DNA of 6,813 nucleotides from Thermoplasmata archaeon (GCA_021816385.1 JAKAYJ010000066.1:1-6813), one strand, 5' to 3'. Shown: positions 1 to 5,942, numbered from the stretch's first letter. Numbers and translations are program-made. Notes: generated from the letters alone by a model not told the origin.

Positions 1-1
1 C

Positions 2-304
2 GGAAACAGGGGACAGAAATCCACAAGATATCCTCTAGCAGCCAATGGCAGAAGCCAGGGACTCAACAGTTCAAATGGATTCTACAGCATTTATTATGAC
101 GAAGATGGCACTGTGACAGGAGCTGGAATTGCTGCACCTCGTGCTTCCGAGATGATAAGTGAGCTGAGTCTCGCTGTTGAAACGGGAATGAATGTAGAGG
201 ATATTGGATCAACAATTCATCCTCATCCGACACTCTCTGAAGGCATACAGGAGTCGGCTGAGATAGCATATGATAAACCTCTACACTTCAAGCCAATATC
301 TTGA
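2..304 (+). CDS. lpdA: Dihydrolipoamide dehydrogenase (E3), C-terminal part; 5' end outside window
   Basis: The visible 100 codons encode the dimerisation (interface) domain of the E3 flavoprotein, which reoxidises dihydrolipoyl groups of 2-oxoacid dehydrogenase or glycine cleavage complexes with NAD+. The frame is open from the left edge to TGA at 302-304. Seen: an AxGRS-like segment, a GxGIAAPRASEMISELSLAVE stretch matching the family's conserved glycine/AsEli helix, and the signature HPHPTLSE near the end. In E. coli Lpd the HPTLHE histidine and glutamate form the catalytic His-Glu pair that works on the partner subunit; here they are encoded at about 224-226 and 239-241. The C terminus ends 20 residues later, as usual. 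The FAD- and NAD-binding domains and the redox CxxxxC lie upstream of the window. Its end overlaps lipB by 35 bases. Family assignment is firm; which complex it serves cannot be seen. Confidence 0.93.
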   Translation, partial: GNRGQKSTRYPLAANGRSQGLNSSNGFYSIYYDEDGTVTGAGIAAPRASEMISELSLAVETGMNVEDIGSTIHPHPTLSEGIQESAEIAYDKPLHFKPIS

Positions 305-947
305 TCTTGGAATAAGGGATTATGAAGAAATCTGGAAATTCCAGAAAAAACTTCATTTCCTGAGGTACAACGATTTTATAGAGGATACATTTATTTTTGT
401 TGAACATTCTCCAGGAGTGTATACCATAGGCAGAGGTGCGAATCCTGACAATTACAGGGGACTGAACCCAATACTCATTGAAAGGGGAGGGGATGTAACA
501 TATCATGGCCCAGGCCAGCTTGTGATTTATCCAATTGTCAGGGTCTTCAGGGAAAATGAAAGGAAGGATGTCAGATTATTTGTTCAGACGCTTGAAAATA
601 TAGTTATGGATACGTTCAGGAAGCTCGGATTTGAACCCCATCTTGGAGAAGAACCGGGTATCTGGGTAACCAACTCCCCTCTGGGTGACAGGAAAGTCTG
701 CTCCCTTGGAATGAAGATCGACAGGGGTGTTTCATACCATGGACTGGCAATAAATTATGGGGAAACAGCCCTTGATGGTTTCATGAGGATAAAACCATGT
801 GGACTTGATTCCAGTGTAATGGGATACCTTGGAATTGAAAAGGAAAAGCTGGTACTTTCAATTCTTGATACACTCCGATCTTCATACAGGGTTCTGGATA
901 GAAAAAATGAAGAATATTTTGCTGACAATGTAAAAAATAATTTATAA
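270..947 (+). CDS. lipB: Octanoyl-[acyl carrier protein]:protein N-octanoyltransferase LipB
   Basis: LipB moves an octanoyl group from acyl carrier protein (or an equivalent donor) to a lysine of lipoyl domains or GcvH, the first step of lipoate assembly before LipA adds sulfur. The 225-residue length is normal. Seen: the N-terminal LGxxDY segment (about 13-18), the signature RGGDVTYHGPGQLVIYP (72-88), RKVCSLGMKI with the lysine at 142, SYHGLAINY (155-163), and KPCGLDSSVMG with Cys177. By comparison with E. coli and mycobacterial LipB, Cys177 and Lys142 are the catalytic acyl-thioester cysteine and its lysine partner, so the enzyme should be active. The ATG at 270 lies inside lpd; no strong Shine-Dalgarno precedes it, so translation is probably coupled to lpd. 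The start fits because the conserved LGxxDY begins 12 residues in. The stop is two bases from the stop of the convergent membrane-protein gene. Confidence 0.95.
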   Translation: MINLYTSSQYLDLGIRDYEEIWKFQKKLHFLRYNDFIEDTFIFVEHSPGVYTIGRGANPDNYRGLNPILIERGGDVTYHGPGQLVIYPIVRVFRENERKDVRLFVQTLENIVMDTFRKLGFEPHLGEEPGIWVTNSPLGDRKVCSLGMKIDRGVSYHGLAINYGETALDGFMRIKPCGLDSSVMGYLGIEKEKLVLSILDTLRSSYRVLDRKNEEYFADNVKNNL

Positions 948-949
948 AT

Positions 950-1381
950 TTATTCTGAATCTCTTGACAGGAAAAACCCGCCTATGAGCCCACCAACAGC
1001 TGGTACTATTGCCCCCTCCGCTACAACACTTATTATTGTGTGTAATGGATCTACACCAAGCTGTTGCCTTGTTTCAAGATAAATTGTCTTTATGTTGTTA
1101 ACAAAGTAGAAATTACCAGTGTAACTCATTATCTGGTTTATAGTTGCAGGTGCTACATAGTATGATATCTCTATTAGTATGAGAGCCAGGACTATCCCTC
1201 CAATCAGGCCTGCAACAAATCCTCTGAGGCCACCTCTTGATGCAATTCCTCCGAAAAGCCCTGACAGAACCCATCCTATTCCCATAAATGGACCGAGTAT
1301 CAACATAGAGAGAAAGGTTGCAACTATTCCCTTCAACATACTTCCGCTGGATTCATCTGAATCCAACATTCGTCTTTTCAT
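950..1381 (-). CDS. Small glycine-rich integral membrane protein, function unknown
   Basis: A 143-residue protein that I do not recognise as a characterised family. A short charged N terminus (MKRRMLDSDESS) is followed by a long hydrophobic, Gly-rich stretch at about 17-48 (one or two helices), a GGIASRGGLRGF turn, a second membrane segment at about 53-78, an external or cytosolic loop of about 35 residues (79-113, with several aromatic residues), and a last segment at about 115-138 ending in SRDSE. The repeated small-xxx-small glycine pattern (GGIASRGG, GLIGG, VGGLIGG) resembles archaeal DUF-type Gly-rich membrane proteins such as the DUF5518 group, but that is only a pattern likeness. The ATG at 1379-1381 lies about 25 bases from a TATA-like box, suiting a leaderless message; ATG codons at residues 5 and 15 are alternatives. 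It converges with lipB with a two-base gap. Confidence 0.72.
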   Translation of the reverse strand: MKRRMLDSDESSGSMLKGIVATFLSMLILGPFMGIGWVLSGLFGGIASRGGLRGFVAGLIGGIVLALILIEISYYVAPATINQIMSYTGNFYFVNNIKTIYLETRQQLGVDPLHTIISVVAEGAIVPAVGGLIGGFFLSRDSE

Positions 1382-1400
1382 GCTTACTTAAAGAATGCGT

Positions 1401-1410
1401 CATATATTAA
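1401..1410 (-). promoter_or_regulatory. Candidate TATA box for the membrane-protein gene
   Basis: On the minus strand this reads TTAATATATG, centred about 25 bases before the ATG at 1381. In archaea that spacing would start transcription at or next to the start codon, giving a leaderless mRNA. Based on position and composition only. Confidence 0.4.
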
Positions 1411-1445
1411 TTTTGGTTACACGGAAAATAAGATATGTAGAATGG

Positions 1446-1474
1446 TATATTATATTTAATTAATATATATTTTA
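1446..1474. repeat. 29-base A/T-only tract with a 7-bp inverted repeat
   Basis: No G or C occurs from 1446 to 1474. Inside, TATATTA (1446-1452) and TAATATA (1461-1467) form an inverted repeat with an 8-base spacer. GGTA just before and TACC just after (1444-1447, 1473-1476) extend the symmetry loosely. It could be a TATA/upstream promoter element for something transcribed to the right, a chromatin-protein site or simple low-complexity DNA. Confidence 0.4.
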
Positions 1475-1685
1475 CCGGGGAAGCTTGTTTACCTTTTCCT
1501 GAATATACATATGGTTTTACGGTGAATTTAAACTCGATTTATATTACAAACCTCGACGCCTCTTTTGTAACTGAAGATATTGATGCATGCAAATACCTCT
1601 TATAATTCAGGGTGAATGTAACAGTGAATGAATGACCAAGATAACCAATAAAATGGACCTTTCGTAAAGTCTGATTTCTTACATT

Positions 1686-1853
1686 ATGGATATAAGACTC
1701 TCTGTTGAAGAGAATTCAAACTCTTTAGGATTCCAGAAACAATCTTTGAATCTGGAGGTTCCTTGCGAAAGCTGTGAGAGGAAGTTACATTCTTCTAGTT
1801 TTGTAAAAATTAGACGTGGATGTAGAACCAACCTTCCTGCTGTCTCCTTATAA
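1686..1853 (+). CDS. Candidate 55-residue hypothetical protein with one CxxC
   Basis: An ATG-started frame of 55 codons ending in TAA at 1851-1853, preceded by an in-frame TAA at 1665-1667. Its translation is hydrophilic, with PCESCERK at about residues 26-33 and a further cysteine at 46 (RRGC), so a single CxxC plus one Cys, too few for a complete classical zinc ribbon. I do not recognise it. Its last 44 bases overlap the 3' end of the DsrE-like gene on the opposite strand. There is no clear Shine-Dalgarno and no well-spaced TATA box (AATAAAAT at 1647-1654 is about 35 bases upstream). It may be a small gene, the rest of a decayed one, or chance. Confidence 0.25.
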   Translation: MDIRLSVEENSNSLGFQKQSLNLEVPCESCERKLHSSSFVKIRRGCRTNLPAVSL

Positions 1854-2130
1854 TTTCTATGAATCCACCCTGGGGTGTTGCTGAAACACCTTTTACAAGA
1901 TCGGAGGCTTTTATGTTGCTCATTTCCATGGAAGTTTTGCATGCCATTAATATGAGTTTTTTGTCTTCAAGTAGAGGCTTTATCATTTCCTCATTTGTTG
2001 TTGCTACAATGGCGCTTTCCAGGAAAACCACCTCTATGGTTTCAACATCCTTCAGTACTGCAATGTGTGAGCCTACAATATTTCCCATTGGAATTTTTTC
2101 CTTTTCTGATACCTGTATTACTACTTTCAT
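1810..2130 (-). CDS. DsrE/DsrF-like (COG1416-type) sulfur-carrier family protein
   Basis: A compact 106-residue alpha/beta protein. It starts with a beta strand MKVVIQVS, has a VEVVFLESAI-like second strand (about 31-41), and an LMACKTSMEMSNI segment in which Cys64 stands where DsrE-family proteins keep their conserved, often persulfide-carrying cysteine. The C-terminal part, GVSATPQGGFIEIIRRQQEGWFYI (about 81-104), matches the conserved G-[VA]-x2-x-P-x-G-hydrophobic-E and Q-x-EGW-x-Y pattern of the small cytosolic COG1416 group. Members of the superfamily bind or relay sulfane sulfur in sulfur oxidation, reduction or tRNA thiolation, which would suit a sulfur-rich acidic habitat; the specific role is not shown here. 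It is transcribed alone, with no dsr, tusA or hdr genes adjacent. Start ATG at 2128-2130 lies about 26 bases from a TATA-like box. Confidence 0.82.
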   Translation of the reverse strand: MKVVIQVSEKEKIPMGNIVGSHIAVLKDVETIEVVFLESAIVATTNEEMIKPLLEDKKLILMACKTSMEMSNIKASDLVKGVSATPQGGFIEIIRRQQEGWFYIHV

Positions 2131-2150
2131 CTTTATATATCATAAGCCTG

Positions 2151-2160
2151 TGCTATAATG
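2151..2160 (-). promoter_or_regulatory. Candidate TATA box for the DsrE-like gene
   Basis: On the minus strand the sequence reads CATTATAGCA, centred about 26 bases before the ATG at 2130, the spacing expected for a leaderless archaeal transcript. A second AT-rich element (GATATATAAAG) sits directly against the ATG and is too close to act as the TATA box for this start. Confidence 0.35.
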
Positions 2161-2232
2161 TTTCCTTTTTTAACTTTATTTTTAAACGATCATTTGTAAA
2201 TTTAGTGTTCATTCAAAATAGAATGAGTTCCA

Positions 2233-2496
2233 TCACAACAAATCCCAAAATTTAAAATTATTTTCCAGAAATGTTCTCTTACAGTTACAAAACATCTCTT
2301 CATCAATTTGGTACTGAAGAATTATCCTCATCCATTTGAGATTTTTAAATGCATTAAATACTGGAGGCATACTTTGTCTTGAACCTTTATAACCATTAGT
2401 ATTCCCTTAAAGATTATGCACATCTTTAATTTATGAACAGGACACAGTCTATTTCACGGCAGATTAAATGTCTTTCTCGTCTGGAATTACAGTAAA
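2233..2496 (-). pseudogene. Possible decayed C-terminal fragment of an IS5-like DDE transposase
   Basis: Read on the minus strand in one frame, the last 57 codons before TGA (2233-2235) are open from 2406 and include an ATG at 2370. The translation contains GNTNGYKGSRQS, then FNAFKNLKWMR, then DEEMFCNCKRTFLENNF. This order resembles the end of IS5-like DDE transposases, where a basic KNxxxxSRG stretch is followed by W...YGxRW-x-E-x-FSxxKRxFGEyv; the glutamate of DEEMF would be the last catalytic acid. Upstream in the same frame are DEKDI and IKDVHNL fragments broken by four stops (2464-2466, 2449-2451, 2431-2433, 2407-2409). The expected GE after KRxF is LE here and the usual tail is not visible. 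No N-terminal part or terminal inverted repeats were found, so this would be a fragment only. The match is by eye and could be chance. Confidence 0.3.
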
Positions 2497-2511
2497 ATTT
2501 TAAGAAACACT

Positions 2512-2520
2512 CTTTATGCT
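2512..2520 (+). promoter_or_regulatory. Candidate TATA box for the ALDH-like gene
   Basis: CTTTATGCT is centred about 29 bases before the ATG at 2545, which would place transcription initiation a few bases ahead of the start codon. There is no Shine-Dalgarno-like sequence before the ATG (CTGTTCAAT), which agrees with a nearly leaderless message. Confidence 0.3.
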
Positions 2521-2544
2521 CGAATACATACTAATCTGTTCAAT

Positions 2545-3729
2545 ATGAAAGTGAAGAGCAAATTTGATTCCAGTGAAATTGGAGAAGTAGAGGATATAAA
2601 GCTTTCAGAACTTAAAACTGAAAATTCCAGTGATTCAAGAATGAATCCCTCAAGATTGATGGAAACAATGATTTCTGTTCTTGAAAAGTTTTATGGTTCA
2701 GATGAGCGTATTTCCATTTTATCAATGGAGACTGGAAGAACTGCACTTTCCTGCAGGGAAGAATTACTTAGAACTTCACAATTGATGAGGTACACATATA
2801 CCCAAAGGCTGATTGAGAAATTTGGAACTGAACATGTGAGAACTGATCAATTCAGGAAAATATCAGCCGTAATTCCCGATGCTTCCATACCGGTTTACAC
2901 AATGTTCAGGGGAATAATTGAATCACTTCTCCAAGGCACAAGACCGATGATACTCCATAATTCACAGTGTCCCATAAGCACTATGACCCTCAGTAATGAT
3001 ATGTATGAATCACTAAGGGAGACTGGTGGATACATCCTGGATGTTGCTGAAGATAACGCTATAAAAGCCTTTGATAAATGGGGCGAAGGAGAACGGATAC
3101 TTTTCTATGGAAATACAGGGGATTTTGTTGATATCCAGAAGGCTGTGAATAGAAACAACATAATCTGGAAGCGATTTGAAAATGGTGTTAGTATTGTTCC
3201 AGATAGCAGCCATCTTGAAATGGCAACAAATGCAGTTCCCGGGCTTTCATATATTTCCGTATCAAACAGGTTTCTAAGGAGTCAGGTCTTTCTTGTTTCT
3301 GACAAGGAATATATCTTCTTCAAAAACAGGATTGTAGAATTCCTGAAAAGGGATGTAAAAAATGGATATGGACCCGATGGTGATATAAACTACTTCAACA
3401 CACAGGAAGATGCAGAAAGAGCGAGACAATCGGTGAAGAAACTCCTGGAAAATGACTTTGATTATGTTGATGGACTTCACGAGAGCGTTCACCTTCTTGA
3501 GAACAGGTACGGTGAGAAGATTGTTCCTATGGAACAGATACCTGGGCCCGTTATTGTTTTATATCACTTCAAGAGCATGAAGGATGCCGTGGAAAAGGCT
3601 ATGTCGGTGAAAAACTGCAGCTTCATAAATCTGTTCACCGATTCATACAATGCAGTAGATTTTGCAAAAAGCAGGACCGGTATTGAAATATTGAGGAATG
3701 TAGAGAGCAGCAGAACCCTGCTCCTATAG
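2545..3729 (+). CDS. Aldehyde dehydrogenase-fold protein lacking the catalytic residues (likely pseudoenzyme)
   Basis: This 394-residue protein follows the aldehyde dehydrogenase order of motifs but is about 80-100 residues shorter than usual. Seen: an acidic, polar N-terminal extension (about 1-35); ERISILSMETGRTALSCREE (54-73), like the 'ETGK..EA..E' helix; VIPDASIP (109-116) at the place of PWNFP; ILHNSQCP (136-143) in place of vKPSe.tP; ILFYGNTGD (185-193) for the FTGST loop; RFENGVSIVPDSSHLEMA (210-227) for LELGGk.p.iv..dAdl..A; and MEQIPGPVIVLYHF (329-342) for EEiFGPv..v..F. The nucleophilic cysteine expected near 242-246 is absent (NRFLRSQ); the only cysteines are 70, 142 and 358. The oxyanion Asn, the cofactor-binding Lys and the E of EIFGP are also replaced. 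Glu212 may keep the general-base position. A nucleotide-binding, regulatory or structural role is inferred; LuxC-type reductases are a more distant alternative. Confidence 0.7.
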   Translation: MKVKSKFDSSEIGEVEDIKLSELKTENSSDSRMNPSRLMETMISVLEKFYGSDERISILSMETGRTALSCREELLRTSQLMRYTYTQRLIEKFGTEHVRTDQFRKISAVIPDASIPVYTMFRGIIESLLQGTRPMILHNSQCPISTMTLSNDMYESLRETGGYILDVAEDNAIKAFDKWGEGERILFYGNTGDFVDIQKAVNRNNIIWKRFENGVSIVPDSSHLEMATNAVPGLSYISVSNRFLRSQVFLVSDKEYIFFKNRIVEFLKRDVKNGYGPDGDINYFNTQEDAERARQSVKKLLENDFDYVDGLHESVHLLENRYGEKIVPMEQIPGPVIVLYHFKSMKDAVEKAMSVKNCSFINLFTDSYNAVDFAKSRTGIEILRNVESSRTLLL

Positions 3730-3731
3730 TT

Positions 3732-4943
3732 CTATTCCTTCTTCATTCTCTTTATTATTTCGCCACCGAATTCTGAGCATTTAAGTGCCCTTATGTTCAG
3801 TATTCTTGCAAGATCCTGTGTGACCTTCTGATCTTTGTAACATGCAGTTACGGCGTTATCAAGTATGTCTGCAGCTTCTGTCCAGCCGATATGCCTCAGT
3901 AGCATTGTTGCTGACAGGATTAATGATGTTGGATTTGCAACGTCCATTCCTGCGTATTTTGGTGCTGTGCCATGGACTGCCTCAAAAATTGCATAAACAT
4001 CTCCTATATTGGCACCTGGTGCGATTCCGATCCCTCCAACCTGGGCTGCAAGTGCATCTGATATATAATCTCCATTAAGATTTGGAGCGGCAATGATATC
4101 ATATTCAGCTGTCCTGGTGAGAGCCTGCTGGAACATGTTGTCCGCGATCCTGTCCTTTATCACTATCTTGTCTCCCATTGCATCTGGATTCTGGAGATAT
4201 TCTTCCTCCGTAACAGTTTGCTGGGAAAATTCATTTCTTGCAATTTCGTATCCCCAGTCCTTGAAAGCTCCTTCAGTGTACTTCATTATGTTTCCTTTGT
4301 GCATCAGGGTAACGCTTCTTCTCCTGTTCGCTATGGCAAATTCTATTGCCTTCCTTACAAGCCTCTGACTCTTGAACTTGCTTATTGGCTTTATTCCAAT
4401 GCCCGTATCATCGGTCAGGCTTATTCCAAACTCCTGTGATAAAAACTCTCTCACTTTCTTCGCGCCTTCAGAGTCATATTTCCATTCGATACCTGAATAA
4501 AGGTCTTCTGTATTCTCCCTGAATACAACCATATTCATATTCTCTGGATGTACCACAGGTGATGGAACCCCTGGAAAATACCTTACAGGCCTTACATTGG
4601 CATAAAGGTCAAACTGTTGACGCAATGTGACATTAAGACTCCTGAATCCCTGTCCTATGGGAGTTGTCAGTGGTCCCTTTATTGACACAACGCACTTTTC
4701 AATCTGCTTCAGTGAATCCTTGGGTAAATGTTCCCCCGTTTTTTCAAAGGCTTCTTCTCCTGCCATTATTTTTTCCCATTCTATTGATCTCTCACCCGAA
4801 TAGGCGACTTCTATGGAAGCATTCACAGTATTAATCATGGCTTTTGTGATATCCGGACCGATTCCGTCTCCTTCAATGTAACCGATTGTTGCCCTGTTTG
4901 GTACCTTTAATTTATTATCGCTATCTACTGTTATATACGCCAT
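3732..4943 (-). CDS. icd: NADP-dependent isocitrate dehydrogenase, Escherichia-type
   Basis: Oxidatively decarboxylates isocitrate to 2-oxoglutarate in the citric acid cycle, producing NADPH. The 403 residues align along nearly their full length with the 416-residue E. coli enzyme. Seen: YIEGDGIGPDI (22-32); the isocitrate-binding RSLNVTLRQ with Ser102, Asn104 and Arg108; Arg118 and Arg142; FRENTEDLYSGIEW with Tyr149; HKGNIMKYTEGAFKDWGY with catalytic Lys216; metal-binding Asp268, Asp292 and Asp296; and HGTAPKYAG. Lys329-Tyr330 correspond to E. coli Lys344-Tyr345, which recognise the 2'-phosphate of NADP, and Arg380 to Arg395; Tyr391 is replaced by Gln376. NADP use is therefore the likely specificity. 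The ATG at 4941-4943 is followed by a normal N terminus. It converges with the ALDH-like gene with a two-base gap and is transcribed in the same direction as the kinase gene upstream, 108 bases away. Confidence 0.97.
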   Translation of the reverse strand: MAYITVDSDNKLKVPNRATIGYIEGDGIGPDITKAMINTVNASIEVAYSGERSIEWEKIMAGEEAFEKTGEHLPKDSLKQIEKCVVSIKGPLTTPIGQGFRSLNVTLRQQFDLYANVRPVRYFPGVPSPVVHPENMNMVVFRENTEDLYSGIEWKYDSEGAKKVREFLSQEFGISLTDDTGIGIKPISKFKSQRLVRKAIEFAIANRRRSVTLMHKGNIMKYTEGAFKDWGYEIARNEFSQQTVTEEEYLQNPDAMGDKIVIKDRIADNMFQQALTRTAEYDIIAAPNLNGDYISDALAAQVGGIGIAPGANIGDVYAIFEAVHGTAPKYAGMDVANPTSLILSATMLLRHIGWTEAADILDNAVTACYKDQKVTQDLARILNIRALKCSEFGGEIIKRMKKE

Positions 4944-4962
4944 GGTTCCATATGCTCACTTC

Positions 4963-4972
4963 AGATAAATGC
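4963..4972 (-). promoter_or_regulatory. Candidate TATA box for icd
   Basis: On the minus strand GCATTTATCT is centred about 25 bases before the icd ATG, suiting a leaderless start. A second AT-rich element, CTTTAAAAAAAG, lies at about 4972-4983; if that is the real box the leader would be about 10 bases. I cannot choose between them firmly. Confidence 0.35.
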
Positions 4973-4987
4973 TTTTTTTAAAGGTTT

Positions 4988-5004
4988 TTTCTTTTAAAAA
5001 GAAA
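4988..5004 (-). terminator. T-rich palindromic tract, possible terminator of the kinase gene
   Basis: In the direction of the kinase gene this reads TTTCTTTTTAAAAGAAA and begins about 48 bases after its TGA stop. Archaeal RNA polymerase often stops at T-runs without a hairpin, so TTTCTTTTT is a reasonable 3' end, just before the icd promoter. The symmetry is too tight to fold as a real hairpin. Confidence 0.3.
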
Positions 5005-5051
5005 TTGCAGTATTGAGATGTGTTACTAACTTAAAGTTTCGGGAATTAATA

Positions 5052-5936
5052 TCAATACCAGCCATATCGCTTCCATATGTTCACAATATTTCCACATTCC
5101 ATTTCTGCCTCCTGCTTTTTTCCTGTTTTTGCAAGATAGTGAGCCAGGTAGAATCTATCAGTATTCCTGTAAAAAACAATTCTCTTCATGGCTCTTTCTG
5201 CGAATTGATCCCGACGTGCCTGAAGCAGTAACATGTTTTCCCTCATTGTGAAGTCATATCCAAATGCGGCATAATCCAGAGCACGATCTCCGTAGGATGA
5301 ATCTGCCCAGTCTATTATGCCTCTAATCTTTCTGTGGTTTCCTGATATTATAACATTCTTCCTGTAAAGGTCGCCGTGAATCAGGCTCATATCTAACTCT
5401 TCCATGTCTTCAGAAACCGCATACCACTTTTCTTCCACTGCATCAATAAACTTCCCGGGAATAATATCATTGAGAGAAAGCCTGTATTTCTCTATCATTC
5501 CCGCCTGCTTCTTGACCCATGCTTCATGATTGTACACAGGTGTCCCTGTCCTCCCAACATCATCTGATCCTATTGTTTCCAGGAATGATCGGAGGGATAG
5601 AAAGTCTCTGATCAAGCCATTACCCAGTGTTACTGAATTACTCAGATAGTCCCCATGAATCATTCTGTATCCCCCAAAGAATATACCATCATGATTCAGA
5701 TAAGTATAATCTGGAATGCTGAATGGGCAATTTTTAAGAATTTTAATAAGATTTATCTCGTTTCTCAGGATTGATTCGTTCCTTTTGTTTCTTGGAATTC
5801 TGAAAACAAGATCATCATTCACAATCACCACATGGTTGTTCCATCCATATTCAATGTGCAAGGTATTTTTTATTTTAATTTCTGGGAAACTGTCCTTTAT
5901 AAGCTTTATCAAATCAACGTCCCGCATATCTCCCAA
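5052..5936 (-). CDS. Aminoglycoside phosphotransferase (APH)-fold small-molecule kinase
   Basis: A 294-residue protein of the APH/choline-kinase-like fold that transfers phosphate from ATP to a small hydroxylated or amino substrate. Seen: an N-lobe with WNNHVVIVNDDLVFRIPRN (about 32-50), where IPR occupies the usual position of the ATP-contacting strand; NEINLIKIL (59-67) for the alphaC glutamate; Brenner's motif LIHGDLYRKNVII (185-197), giving catalytic Asp189 and metal-binding Asn194; and IIDWADSSYGDRALDYA (207-223) with the metal-binding Asp209 equivalent to the DFG aspartate. All key residues are present, so it should be active. The substrate cannot be told; a metabolic or repair kinase is more likely than drug resistance, since nothing mobile or resistance-linked surrounds it. 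The frame opens with TTG at 5936; ATG at 5927 is the alternative (291 residues). It is divergent from purA. Confidence 0.85.
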   Translation of the reverse strand: MGDMRDVDLIKLIKDSFPEIKIKNTLHIEYGWNNHVVIVNDDLVFRIPRNKRNESILRNEINLIKILKNCPFSIPDYTYLNHDGIFFGGYRMIHGDYLSNSVTLGNGLIRDFLSLRSFLETIGSDDVGRTGTPVYNHEAWVKKQAGMIEKYRLSLNDIIPGKFIDAVEEKWYAVSEDMEELDMSLIHGDLYRKNVIISGNHRKIRGIIDWADSSYGDRALDYAAFGYDFTMRENMLLLQARRDQFAERAMKRIVFYRNTDRFYLAHYLAKTGKKQEAEMECGNIVNIWKRYGWY

Positions 5937-5942
5937 TCAAAG

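Larger units (their letters stand above)
1382..1809. other. Long intergenic region between the membrane-protein and DsrE-like genes
   Basis: This stretch separates the 5' end of the membrane-protein gene from the 3' end of the DsrE-like gene. It holds the TATA box of the former, a 29-base tract of only A and T (1446-1474), a weak 7-bp inverted repeat TTACAAA/TTTGTAA (1544-1550 and 1564-1570), a 7-base direct repeat GTGAATG (1612-1618, 1624-1630), and most of a candidate small ORF on the plus strand. I see no tRNA, no box C/D motif pair and no convincing insertion-sequence end. Confidence 0.5.
2131..2544. other. Long intergenic region between divergent DsrE-like and ALDH-like genes
   Basis: The flanking genes are transcribed away from each other, so both promoters should lie here. 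The ends hold the two candidate TATA boxes, and the middle carries what looks like a decayed transposase tail on the minus strand. A 6-bp inverted repeat, TCATTC/GAATGA (2209-2214 and 2221-2226, 6-base loop), lies just beyond the end of that relic. No RNA gene is apparent. Confidence 0.5.

Noticed and set aside
1544..1570. TTACAAA/TTTGTAA inverted repeat
   Set aside because: Seven weak A/T-rich pairs with a 13-base loop and no gene near enough to regulate; kept only as a note in the intergenic entry.
1732..1756. TCCAGA/TCTGGA inverted repeat with a 13-base loop
   Set aside because: A 6-bp stem with a long loop is expected by chance in AT-rich DNA; it is not followed by a T-run and not repeated elsewhere.
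1679..1942. An 87-codon minus-strand frame overlapping the DsrE-like gene 3' end in another phase
   Set aside because: Half of it is a frame-shifted copy of the DsrE-like coding region and its tail has no recognisable motif or start signal.
2209..2226. TCATTC/GAATGA hairpin as an insertion-sequence end or terminator
   Set aside because: Short stem, no matching copy at the far side of the transposase-like relic, and no target duplication found.
1859..2255. Long open frames on the plus strand opposite and beyond the DsrE-like gene
   Set aside because: They are antisense shadows; the minus-strand frame gives the recognisable DsrE family motifs and the plus-strand products resemble nothing.
3842..4439. 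Plus-strand open frames within icd
   Set aside because: They lie opposite an intact, full-length Icd and have no family likeness.
5052..5936. The kinase as an acquired antibiotic resistance gene
   Set aside because: The APH fold is shared by many metabolic kinases; base composition matches the neighbours and no mobile element adjoins it.
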